From Paraphoma chrysanthemicola (lineage: Eukaryota > Ascomycota > Dothideomycetes > Pleosporales > Phaeosphaeriaceae): 64,000 nucleotides of DNA. Position 1 is the first letter of the stretch. Each line of letters begins with the position of its first letter. Below are positions 45,062 through 54,512 of the stretch, in pieces. Location of the stretch: the NCBI GenBank assembly GCA_020744225.1, contig JAGMWG010000002.1, positions 372,001-436,000 on the forward strand, written 5' to 3'. A program made the translations under genes and the position numbers. Under the pieces are notes generated by a model. It saw only the letters and a program-made list of their open reading frames with translations. It was not told the origin of the DNA and ran no database searches.

Positions 45062-45394
45062 TGACGTGGAATGAATCTCGTAGATTGAACCCCGAATGTT
45101 TCTCATAGTTTGACTCGTAGCGTGGCGATATTCACGTGCTTAAGGAAGGTTGGTCGCAGTGTGCAAACCAAGCGTGGAGAACCCCATTGCTTGTAACAAC
45201 TACACGGAAGCTATGAATAGGAGGGCTAGCCTCCTGAAACGCATATAGTCTCTCATTACATTATGCACAGCTCACAAGCGTACAGTTGATCTTCTTAGTA
45301 GAAGAACTACAATGTTCAGCTCGGAACCGGACCAAAAGCAACGAGCAAATACTTCTGAGTGTCATCATGTCGTTCTTAGAGCGCCATCAATTGT
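45062..45394. other. Convergent intergenic region
   Basis: 333 bp between the 3' ends of hydroxyacid dehydrogenase 1 and the two-domain CMD gene. Nothing else is seen. Confidence 0.5.
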
Positions 45395-46222
45395 TCATTG
45401 CTTGGCAAGTTCCTTCTCCAAAATTTCGAGTCCGACGTCCATGGTACTTATACTGAGCAACGTAGCAAGCTCCATCACCTCCATGATCTCTTCCGCTGTT
45501 CCTCCATAATTCAACACATTTCGCATATGTAGCTTCAGACCTGGTTGGTACATGTGTGTCGCGGCCGTATCAAAAGCACAATAAATCAACTCCTTAACCT
45601 GGTCACCTGTTAGTATCTTGCAACTACACAATCCACGCACGAAACATACCTTTGGTTCCAGCACTCCCTTGCCTCCCTCGTTTATCCAAGGCACCGAACT
45701 AAACTCCGTATACGCATCGAAGAACTCTGGACTCAATCTCAAAAACTCTTCCCAAAGCGTATTCCAGTACCCCCTCTTCTTCTCAAAATCCTCGCGTATA
45801 GCCCATTGCTCTTTGCTCATACCCTCCATTCCTTTTGGCATTGGTTTGCCCTGCTCTTCAAGGACTTCAAATAAGATCGGCACACCGGTAGTACATGCGT
45901 GGATGCCCAATGTTGAAGTTAACGAGAGTACTTCTACGATTTCAACTTTTGTCGCGCCGTGCGCTAATGCTGCTTTTGTGTGACGTTGGATTGAAGGTGC
46001 GTGGAGATGTGTTGATGCGGCACTGACTGCTATTGAAACCAAGCTCTGAATTTTGGGCGAGAGAGCGCCTCGCTTCTTGGGGGCGCTTGTGAGTCGTACG
46101 CTTGAGGCGAACATGTCTGGTGCATGCTTGAGCATGCGATCCCATGATTCGTCGTATGCAGCGGGACCGAGTGTGGCATCGAAGCGCTCCTTGAGGCTTT
46201 GCTGTTCTGGTGTGAGTGGCAT
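45395..46222 (-). CDS. Two-domain carboxymuconolactone decarboxylase-like protein
   Basis: Exons 45650-46222 and 45395-45598; the 51 bp intron (GTATGT, branch GATACTAAC, acceptor CCAG) is a multiple of three without a stop, so it can be mistaken for coding sequence. Spliced product 258 aa. Two AhpD/CMD-type helical repeats are visible: KIQSLVSIAVSAASTHLHAPSIQRHTKAALAHGATKVEIVEVL and EPKVKELIYCAFDTAATHMYQPGLKLHMRNVLNYGGTAEEIMEV. The AhpD CxxC pair is absent, arguing against a peroxidase-partner role and for a decarboxylase or hydrolase on a carboxylated lactone-like substrate. The start at 46222 (MPLTPEQQ) is preferred to an in-frame upstream Met. Confidence 0.82.
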   Translation of the reverse strand: MPLTPEQQSLKERFDATLGPAAYDESWDRMLKHAPDMFASSVRLTSAPKKRGALSPKIQSLVSIAVSAASTHLHAPSIQRHTKAALAHGATKVEIVEVLSLTSTLGIHACTTGVPILFEVLEEQGKPMPKGMEGMSKEQWAIREDFEKKRGYWNTLWEEFLRLSPEFFDAYTEFSSVPWINEGGKGVLEPKVCFVRGLCSCKILTGDQVKELIYCAFDTAATHMYQPGLKLHMRNVLNYGGTAEEIMEVMELATLLSISTMDVGLEILEKELAKQ

Positions 46223-46617
46223 GGCTGGTGGTAAGCTAGGTATTGAGTGCGTCGATTCACTTTGGTATGAGGATAACTCGAAGCTGAGGATGTGTGCTCT
46301 CCCCAGGTTTCGGTTGGCTGCTTTGGGAAGGACAACTGGTATGCCTCCAAGTGTGACTCGTGTACTAGCTGATTGAGCATCATGACTCGTGCGCATGTGG
46401 TGTTGTGTTGGTGTTGAAGGAGCCCCACTTCCCCAACGCTCGTGCGGAGAAGGTGGGGAACGAAGTTCAGCGCTAGTGATCTTGAAAGTCGGCTACTACT
46501 TTGCGGCTGTACTTAGCCGTTGAAGCGTGTTATCGGCTAGCAAGTCTCAATGGTCGGTATGCGAATACTCGAGCTTACAGTGAGGAATCTGGTGAGATGA
46601 TCAAACACGGCCGTCTA
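46223..46617. promoter_or_regulatory. Intergenic, promoter of two-domain CMD gene
   Basis: 395 bp. CCCCAACGCTCGTGCGGAG and GTGGGG elements lie near 46431-46457; TGCGG recurs in other cluster promoters, and GTGGGG fits the CreA consensus. No gene is seen. Confidence 0.4.
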
Positions 46618-47651
46618 TCATTGCCCAGCACCAAAGAATCTCTCGCGATTGGCGGGGTCACTCTCCCACTCGACATCATGGGCGAAAATAACCTCCACGC
46701 CTTCCTTCTCAAGTACTCTGATGCGTTCTATCGTCTCCTCAGCTTGCTTGCGATCAGCATGTATACAGCACACGTGTCCATGTGCATCGTTCCATTCCCC
46801 GATGGACTTCTCCCCCGTCAGTAAACGTCTATCGTGGCAAGCATCACCAGCCATGTAAACTTGGTGGCCAGGAGATGTTCGTGCAAGAAGATTGATGTGG
46901 CCTGGTAGATGACCCGGCGCATTGACGATGAGAACTGAGCCGTCTCCGAAAAGGTCTAGAGTATGTGGAAGCGAGCCTTTGGCTTTCCACGGGTTGTTCG
47001 GTCGGAAAGCACCGGGCGTGGCTGGTTCGGCATTGATTGGCAGGACTTTAGAAGGCTCTAAAAGCTCGATAGTCCGACCCTCGGGAAGCAGATCGTGCTC
47101 GAAAAAAGAGTGACCACCTCGCAATGACGATGATGTGCCGTTCAGCAAGGCCAATGCACCATGACCAACGATGAACGTCGAGTTTGGGAAATCGCGTGGC
47201 TCTCCAATGTGATCCCAGTGAACCTGGAGATAGGCTGCTTAGCGGGGTGATGTTCTGACTCATGGTTCAACATACGTACATGTGAGTAGATAACATAATC
47301 AATATCATCCGGCGCGAGTCCTCCTCTTGCTAGACTTTTTGTCACATCGGGATCCGTGCTCATAGGTTGCCTGGTCTCGACGTGCTTCTGAATGGGTGGA
47401 GCATACTTTTTGATGTCCCTTCGAAGACCTAAATCGAAAACGACACGAGTTGTGCTCTCAGTAGCCGAGTTGTAGTGCTGGATGAGAAATGCCAAGGACG
47501 GGACGCTCTTTCTCGCGTCACGGGAGACGGGATGTACGAACTGGTACTCTGGCAGCGTGAAATGGCCACATGAAAGGGCATGCACTGATACAATGGCTGG
47601 AGGAGTGGTATGCGGCCGGCACGATTGGGAAGACTTTTCTTCGGAAGACAT
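46618..47651 (-). CDS. Metallo-beta-lactamase-fold hydrolase 1 (lactonase-like)
   Basis: Two exons, 47280-47651 and 46618-47223; 56 bp intron; 325 aa. The zinc motif HxHxDH is His124-Val-His126-Trp-Asp128-His129 and is split by the intron directly after His124. Downstream are APGHLPGHINLL (third zinc His), GDACHD (bridging Asp) and a late AHD. This pattern is shared with acyl-homoserine-lactone and other lactone hydrolases, so hydrolysis of a lactone or ester ring is the best guess. There is no signal peptide, so it is cytosolic. It is a clear paralogue of the gene at 54513-55499. It reads divergently from hydroxyacid dehydrogenase 2. Confidence 0.88.
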
Positions 47652-48017
47652 TGTCTGCGCCTGGCAATGTTCACGGTAAAGTGGGATACAGCATGAAAGC
47701 CGAAGTCGAGCTTTGGCGGATACTTTGATTGGTCAACAGTATGGTGCGGGTGACTTGAGCGATTCCTACTGCTACGATGCCATCATATCATATGCCTTCC
47801 GGTGACCACGTCGAGAGGACTGCACGGTGCTCCGGTAAGGTTGGGGTAGTCTAGCCGCAAGTCTTGCGGCGATAGGGAAGACGATCTTACCCCACATCAA
47901 CAACCGCGGGACGCTTGTCACCTTGCGAAGCTACGCCTCGACTCAGTCTTAAACACGTCAATGAGCTGTGGACATCGCTTTTGAGTACCAACAGAACAGA
48001 GTCTCATCGAGAGCGAC
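47652..48017. promoter_or_regulatory. Divergent promoter, MBL 1 / hydroxyacid dehydrogenase 2
   Basis: 366 bp between divergent starts. A perfect inverted repeat, GCCGCAA-GTC-TTGCGGC, lies at 47854-47870. Its TGCGG half-sites resemble those in the 43.7 and 54.3 kb promoters. Confidence 0.5.
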
Positions 48018-49038
48018 ATGGCGCCTTCGTTCGATTTTGACAAATTGGGTTTCATTGGCCTCGGGGCCATGGGCAAACCCATGGTCACTCATCTAGCCAA
48101 CAAACTACCCACAGCATCGCGCATATGGGTATATGATGTGGTTGAATCTGTCGTCGACGATCTGTGTGCGCAGTTTCCCAACAGGGTTTTGAAGGGTGCA
48201 AATGCGAGAGACGTTGCACAACAAGTGGTACGTCGACAGATCCAAATTAGACGTAATGGACCTGACGATGTGGCAGGACACGATAATATCAATGGTACCC
48301 GAGGGGTCCCACGTTCGTTCCGTGTATCTCGATACCGAAAACGGCGTTTGCAGTACGGATATCTCAACCAAGCTCGTCATCGACTGCTCGACGATCGACA
48401 CGGCAACTAGTTTGGCCGTCAAAGACCACATCGCTCAACAGTACCCCACGGCATCTTTCTACGATGCTCCGGTATCTGGAGGCGTAATTGGCGCAATAAA
48501 AGGCACGATCGCAATCTTCTTGGGATGTGGAGAGGAGGATCCGAACCTGGAACGCCTGACACACTTGATGGGTCTCATGGGCAAGCAGATAATTCCCTGC
48601 GGCGCTCCTTCCCTCGGACTGGCAGCAAAGCTGTCAAATAATTATCTGTCTGGTATCATTGCCATAGCCTGTTCGGAGGCGTTCGACATGGGAATGCGAT
48701 CAGGTTTGGACCCCCGAACGCTTGCCAAAGTTTATGCTGCTGGTACGGCGCAAAATACTATTTGCGACAAGTTCTGTCCGGTCCCGCATGTCTATCCAGA
48801 TGCTCCGTCCTCAGGAGGTTGGAAACAGGGTTTCAAAGTACAACTGATGCGCAAGGACTTCGGGTTAGCCGTTGATATGGCGAAGCGGGTAGGATCTCGA
48901 AATGTACTCGGAGAGATCGGGTTGGCTACGTATGATGGTGCTTCAAACGACCCTCGATGTCGAGATCTAGATTCGCGGGTTGTATATCGCTATCTTGAAG
49001 GCCAGGAAGATTGGCAAACAAAATTGAATGGAGCCTGA
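48018..49038 (+). CDS. Beta-hydroxyacid dehydrogenase 2
   Basis: Two exons, 48018-48227 and 48277-49038, with a 49 bp intron (GTACGT...GGCAG) that rebuilds QQVDTIISMVPEG; 323 aa. It has GFIGLGAMGKPM (NAD(P) loop), VIDCSTIDTATS, FYDAPVSGGVIGAIKGT and catalytic Lys188 in AKLSNNYLSGI. It is the same family as the product of 44022-45061 but diverged, and its intron is in a different place, so this is an old duplication or independent recruitment rather than a recent tandem copy. It probably acts on a second hydroxy acid of the same route. No targeting signal. Confidence 0.9.
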
Positions 49039-49341
49039 ACTCCTGCTTTCTTCCACGAGGATCTGCCACTTTCAGTTGACTGCGCACATCGCACGAATGT
49101 ATGGCTTTTGTGCCTGTGCTACCAGAAGTGCATACGTAATGACGCAGATGTTGGGGAAGTGGGGTAGAAACATGGGGTGGTCACCGAGGTCGGAACCTCC
49201 ACCGAGGGGCTCTTCAACCTTCATTGACAACTTCCTTGAAGTATTTCGCGACACTTACCACCTTCCAAAAACATTCGCACTCGAAGCTCAACGCAGCACG
49301 AAACCTCAAGCCTCTTGCAAGTCCAGCCAAACTACGCCCCC
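49039..49341. other. Intergenic, promoter of PcaC-like gene
   Basis: 303 bp between two plus-strand genes. It includes GTGGGG (CreA-type) words near 49158-49180 but no TGCGG half-site. No gene is seen. Confidence 0.4.
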
Positions 49342-49794
49342 ATGTCGACCGATCCGAAATACGATGATCTGCACAAGCAGTTGTTCGAAGAAGGCCTCAA
49401 AGTGAGGAGAAGCGTGGTCGGAGATGAATATGTCAACCGCGCTTTGGAGAATGGTTCGACAGACTTCTCTCGTGCGGGTCAGGAGCTCGTTACTGAGTTC
49501 TGCTGGGGGTATGCATGGACCAGACCAGGTCTCACAAAGCAGCAGCGGAGCCTCATCAACATTGGCATGCTGATGGCATTGAATCGGGCTCCTGAGCTTG
49601 CTGTGCACATCCGAGGTGCAAGAAATAACGGGCTATCCGAACTTGAAATTCGGGAGGCTATCATACATGCGACTACCTACTGCGGAGTGCCTGCTGGCGT
49701 CGACGCCATGAAGACGGCGGAGAAGGTGCTGAACGACATGGCTGAGAAGGGAGAGAAGCCGCGAGAGTTGGGCAATAGAAGTGAGAGGGCATAG
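49342..49794 (+). CDS. 4-carboxymuconolactone decarboxylase-like (PcaC type)
   Basis: Single exon, 150 aa. The whole protein aligns with bacterial PcaC-type enzymes: LFEEGLKVRRSVVGDEYVNRAL, FCWGYAWTRPGLTKQQRSLINIGMLMALNRAPELAVHIRGARNNGLSELEIREAIIHATTYCGVPAGVDA. Length and motif order match the single-domain decarboxylase acting on gamma-carboxymuconolactone in the bacterial beta-ketoadipate route. The fungal protocatechuate branch normally uses a different lactone isomer, so the true substrate may differ. Lack of introns and bacterial-like sequence could reflect ancient transfer, which is inference. The start at 49342 (MSTDPKYDDL) is the first ATG. Confidence 0.87.
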   Translation: MSTDPKYDDLHKQLFEEGLKVRRSVVGDEYVNRALENGSTDFSRAGQELVTEFCWGYAWTRPGLTKQQRSLINIGMLMALNRAPELAVHIRGARNNGLSELEIREAIIHATTYCGVPAGVDAMKTAEKVLNDMAEKGEKPRELGNRSERA

Positions 49795-50219
49795 ACAATA
49801 AGTGTTGGTGGCGGAAGCTGGTGTTCTGAATATGAACGCGGCGCGCTCACGTCGTACGTCGCGGTGGTCTGAGCGTCGGAAAGCCGCGGGCCCTGTTCTG
49901 TACTGTCGAGTCAATATGATACACAAGTCTAGATTCAATCTCTGTATCCCGTCGTCACCACCTTTCTGTCCACAATGCCCTTGTATCATTGACTGAGAAA
50001 AAAATGTCGTGAAGGTGGCGCGAATGCACGTGTGGTGGCTGATCGACTCCACCCCCGCAAATGCTGCCGTCTCATCCCAGTTCAGCCGGTTCCCCACACT
50101 TTGTCTCCTCGGCTGCAAACAACAACGTTGGAGGCCACATAGTTTTACTTTAATGTTACTCCAAAGGTGCAGATAGCCTGTACGGACCAATCGCAGTATG
50201 CAAAGCTAAGTGCCCGGTC
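49795..50219. promoter_or_regulatory. Intergenic, promoter of cluster regulator
   Basis: 425 bp upstream of the C2H2 regulator gene. CCCCCGCA at 50052-50059 is a TGCGGGGG half-site in reverse, matching words in other cluster promoters; this could allow autoregulation. No gene is seen. Confidence 0.4.
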
Positions 50220-52945
50220 ATGGATGATGCCATAGAGCCTGTTGCAGGATCGCAGGCGGGGAAGAAGGAGAAGCGCTTCCAGTGCGAACATTGCGACAGA
50301 CGATTCGCAAGATTGGAGCATTTGCAGCGTCACGAACGGATTCGTAAGCCAGCCATTCAAAGATCAATACCAGGTACTAACGACATGAAGACAGCGGTGT
50401 GAAACCATTCAGTTGTGCGCAATGCAACAACTCTTTCACCAGAAGGTATGACTTTTCCCACAGGAAATGTATGAAAATTGCTTACAATAAAGTGACCTTC
50501 TCGTACGACATGAGCGGCTCACTCATAAGAGCAACAATAATCAAAGCAACGGGCTGCAAGAATCCATTGAGCCCCAAAATGCGCCGACGGAAGAAGCACA
50601 ACCACGGAAGCGCATTCGTGCGAGCTTCGATGCCGGCCGACCCGTCCCAGAAATACCCGGTATGATATCTTCACCTGCTATACAAGAAATGCCACCCAAT
50701 CAATACACACCGGCAGCGGCGTTCAGTCCGCTGGCTAGTTCACACAACAACAGCTATTCCCTGACCGCACTGTCCATGGCTGCAGAGTATCAAGCCCTCC
50801 AGGGTAATATGGCGAATGGCAACACGATACAAAACCATGTGCCAACACCATCAACATTACCTTCAGCTATGATCGATGCTCCGTTCAATGAGTCCCACTC
50901 TACATTGGCAGCCACCTCCTACATGCATGGGAATGTTCCAACACTGGAAGAGTCGCTGAACAGTCTGGCTTCTTTCCTTGATAATGAGCCTCTGGACTCC
51001 TATCACTTTGCTAGTCTAATGACTACTGAGCAACCGATGCCTTTCTTTTCGCCTGAGTCACTAGTGTACAACCAGGATCTCTTGACGTCGGCTGATCAAA
51101 CTATCGCGACCGCCACCCAGCCAGTACAAAATCATGTAGATGAGGGCTACTCGCTTTCTCGCTTCGGCTCTCGATTTCCATCCCTCCAGCCTGATGACCT
51201 CGCCGAGGAAGGTGCCTTACGCCCGCGGCCGCTTGCAGATATTTCGCATCGCGATCGACAACTGATCATTGAGAAGCTTGAAGAGTTTTCCGATGTTATA
51301 CCAAGCGATTTCAGGTTGCCTACTCGACTTGCGCTTTGTCGTTACATTGCTGCATATATAACTGGCTTTCACGAACACATGCCATTCCTGCACATCCCCA
51401 CCATGTCCATACAGTCCTGCTCAATAGAACTAATACTAGCATTAGCGGCTGTTGGAGCTCAGTACACGTTCGAAGGAGAAAAAGGAGTCGAGCTATTCAG
51501 TGTCAGCAGATCGATAGCAACTCAGCGAATTAGAAGGCGAGATGTGCGCCTCGTGGAGCGAAATTATACTTCGGAACTGGAAAGCACCTCGTCCAACGAC
51601 TTCGCATTCAGCTCAACCACGCGCAGTCCTCGCACTGGCTCGATATCAGGTCCATTAGGTCTTCCCTCGGAGGTCGCCACTAATGGAGAGGATCTGATGC
51701 AAACAGCACAAGGTACGCAGCCATCCATTAGAGCATTTGCCTATTTCGCCCTAACATCAGCTTTCACTCATAGCTCTGTTGCTGCTGATGGCCTTGTGCA
51801 CTTGGGCGAAACACAAGGAGATCCTCCGAGAAGCGCTTGCCTTCCAAAGCATCTTGGCAACCCTTATAAGAGACGACGGTTTGCAACTTGAACCTCTCCA
51901 GACAGACCTCCCATGGCTCGACTGGGTGCGTCGGGAATCCATTAAGCGGACCAAGTTCATTGTTTACGGCTTCTCCAACTTGCACTGTATCGTGTATAAC
52001 ATTCCGCCATTTATGTTGACTTCCGAGGTCAAATTGACCTTACCGTGCAGTGCGGCAGAATTTAAGGCACCTACAGCTACTCTTTGGAAAGAGGCTAGGA
52101 AGAAGAGTACACCAGAAGTGCCATTCCAGGAGGCCTTGAGACGGCTCTTTTCCAAAGAGGGGAGAGATGTCACCCTGTCTAATTCCTCGTCTGGAAACTA
52201 TGCTCTGATTCATGCTCTCATCCAGCATGTCTTTTTTCTGCGCCAAGTCGCTCGCTGTCGATTTGACGGTCTCGGTGACTTGAGTGCGGAGGACATTTCG
52301 TCAATGGAGACAGCTTTAAGGAACTGGCAGATCGGATGGCGCCGAAATCCGGAATCCTCACTGGACCCATTGAGTCCAAATGGTCCCGTTGCGTTCAACT
52401 CTACCGCACTACTGCGTCTTGCTTACATCAGACTGTATGTCGATACTGCTGGACGAGCTCTTGAGACGCGCGATCCACAACTCATCGCCAATGCCTTCAA
52501 GGACGGACCGAGCATCAAGCGGTCGTCGAAAATAACCAGAGCCGTGCTGCACTCTGCACACGCTCTATCAATACCCATAAAGATGGGTTATCGCCTCGTG
52601 GCCAAGACACAATCGTTCATATGGAGTATCCAGCATTCATTATGCACCCTCGAGTGTGCATACTTGATGAGCAAGTGGCTGGAGGAACTGTCTGTACCGA
52701 GGCCCGATCCACCGGCAACAGAAGATGAGAGACGCATTGTTGCGATTGTCAAGAATATGCTGGATGAGACGGAATTTGCTCTGTCTCCAGACATTGCGAT
52801 TGACTCCCCTGAATATACCAGGCATCTCAGCGCTGGGGTTCTCAGAGTCTGGGCAATGATCTTCAAAGGGTCTCAGACTTGGGCGATTGTGGACATCATT
52901 GGTAGCGCATTAAATCTATACGCGGATATGCTGATATCAGACTGA
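50220..52945 (+). CDS. C2H2 zinc-finger / Fungal_trans transcription factor
   Basis: Four exons, 50220-50343, 50391-50445, 50493-51712 and 51774-52945; introns 47, 47 and 61 bp (intron 1 has a TACTAAC branch site); 856 aa. Two adjacent C2H2 fingers at the N terminus: FQCEHCDRRFARLEHLQRHERIH (zinc ligands Cys22, Cys25, His38, His42) and, rebuilt over intron 2, FSCAQCNNSFTRSDLLVRHERLTH. The KPF linker is conserved. A basic patch (PRKRIR) follows. Residues about 320-800 match the Fungal_trans regulatory region (LPTRLALCRYIAAYITGFHEHMPFLHIPT). It is the only regulator in the cluster, so the probable pathway-specific activator. Confidence 0.9.
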
Positions 52946-53054
52946 TGCAGCATTTGCAAAGAGGAGGGCTGTTTACATCCATGAAGCCTTAACTTCTCTG
53001 GAATCGAGGCTCACAACGAAGACGATCAGAGCTATATGCCTCGAAAAATCAACG

Positions 53055-54197
53055 CTACAACGACATGTCGACGACCAGCTTCCCGCCTCCTCCCTTATGA
53101 TATTCCTCGACAAGCTCGTTTAGTTTTGAGAGCGGGTACGACTTTGCGATGGCTCGAATGTTGTGTTTTGCCGAGAACTCAAGCATCTCGCGAAGCATCC
53201 TGTTACTTCCTACCAAGCTTCCAATGATCTTGATATCGCGAAAGACGACGTCTCGAGCTGAAACCTGGAAGCCTTTCTCCGGAAACGAAACCACGACACA
53301 TCTCCCATGCGTCTTGAGCGAAGCCATGCCGAAGTCGAAAGCCGCTTGACTTTCAGGTAGGACAATAACCGCATCAAGTCCCATCTCTCCGACATGCGTC
53401 TTTCCGTCTTCCGCACCAAGCTCTTGCACCACATCGGCAGCTTTCGTATCCCTTGCATCCACGATGCGCGGGCTCCTTTCAAGATTTCTTGCAACATCCT
53501 TAGCGAGCTTCAGCGGCGCATCGGCCGCCTCAATTCCAAGCACTTTGTAGCCCATGTGTGTTCCGTATTGTAGTCCAAGATGCCCCAATCCGCCTCCAGC
53601 GCCAAGTATGCCGACTCTTCCGCCTTTTGGCAAACCACACCGTTTCAATGCGGTATAGATCGTTATACCAGCGCACATCAGAGGTGCTGTCTCCGCAGCA
53701 CCCAGGCCATCCGGTATTGGCGCCAGTTGTCTTGCATCAACCACTGCGTACTCTGAGAACCCTCCGTGTTTGCTCAACCCGTTGTTTTCGGCATCCACAC
53801 AATAGACTGAATATCCTTGGTCATCTTCTGCCACCGGATCTTCTGGACGATCCTGCCGGCACTCGAAGCACGTGCCACATGGATGAAATGCTCGACCTGG
53901 AACGCCTACACGAGTGCCCGGTTGGAACGCGCTGGCTTCTTTGCTTGGATCTGTGTAATGGGAGAGCACGGTTCCGGCGAATTCGTGGCTGCCAATGTGG
54001 GGGAAAGACCGTGGTAAGCCTGGCATCTGCCCTTCTGCAAGGACAAAGTCCGTGTGGCAATATGACGCAGCATCAACTTTGATGAGGATATCATGCGGAG
54101 AAGATGGCTTGGGCAAAGGGACGGAGCGTAATCTGTACGGCGTCTTGTATGCTTCTAGGTACTGTGCCTGCATCGAGTCTGGTAGTTGCTTTGCCAT
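53055..54197 (-). CDS. Zinc-dependent alcohol dehydrogenase
   Basis: Single exon, 380 aa, medium-chain dehydrogenase family. Catalytic zinc ligands sit in ASYCHTDF (Cys47) and GSHEFAG (His71, Glu72), with a third Cys in APLMCAG. Structural zinc Cys residues lie in HPCGTCFECRQD and SVYC, with an unusual 18-residue acidic spacer between the third and fourth. The NAD(P) loop is GILGAGGGLGHLG. It oxidises an alcohol to an aldehyde or the reverse. The gene ends 109 bp from the convergent regulator gene and starts 315 bp from MBL 2, firmly inside the cluster. The substrate is unknown. Confidence 0.9.
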   Translation of the reverse strand: MAKQLPDSMQAQYLEAYKTPYRLRSVPLPKPSSPHDILIKVDAASYCHTDFVLAEGQMPGLPRSFPHIGSHEFAGTVLSHYTDPSKEASAFQPGTRVGVPGRAFHPCGTCFECRQDRPEDPVAEDDQGYSVYCVDAENNGLSKHGGFSEYAVVDARQLAPIPDGLGAAETAPLMCAGITIYTALKRCGLPKGGRVGILGAGGGLGHLGLQYGTHMGYKVLGIEAADAPLKLAKDVARNLERSPRIVDARDTKAADVVQELGAEDGKTHVGEMGLDAVIVLPESQAAFDFGMASLKTHGRCVVVSFPEKGFQVSARDVVFRDIKIIGSLVGSNRMLREMLEFSAKHNIRAIAKSYPLSKLNELVEEYHKGGGGKLVVDMSL

Positions 54198-54512
54198 CTT
54201 GAGAGTGGTGGTAACGTATAGAGAGAGTACCTAATCTCGAAAACTTGAAATGTAAAGGCACTATAAGATCAATGTTTAGATTATGCTCTAAATTTTGAGA
54301 AATACGAATCCTACTAATGTTCGACCCCGCATGCGGGGCATGTACAAAACAGGGGTGGGGCAGCAGGATGAAGGGAAGCGGTTGATCTTGTACTTTCTCC
54401 AACCTTGCTTCAACGTCACATATTGTAAAGCCGACCACAGTCCCACCAACTGAAATATCCCACTGTTCTAATAGCTGGTACCAGTGCTCTCAACGTCTCA
54501 CGACTATCAATA
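54198..54512. promoter_or_regulatory. Divergent promoter, alcohol dehydrogenase / MBL 2
   Basis: 315 bp between divergent starts of two cluster genes. It carries the 14 bp perfect palindrome described at 54325-54338 and further G-runs (AGGGGTGGGG) just beside it, which also fit the CreA consensus. Confidence 0.5.
54325..54338. promoter_or_regulatory. Palindromic operator-like site
   Basis: CCCCGCATGCGGGG is a perfect 14 bp palindrome between divergent cluster genes. Each half contains GCGGGG, which fits the CreA (carbon catabolite repressor) consensus, and TGCGG, which recurs in other cluster promoters. The binding protein is unknown: the local C2H2 regulator or CreA are candidates. Confidence 0.5.
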
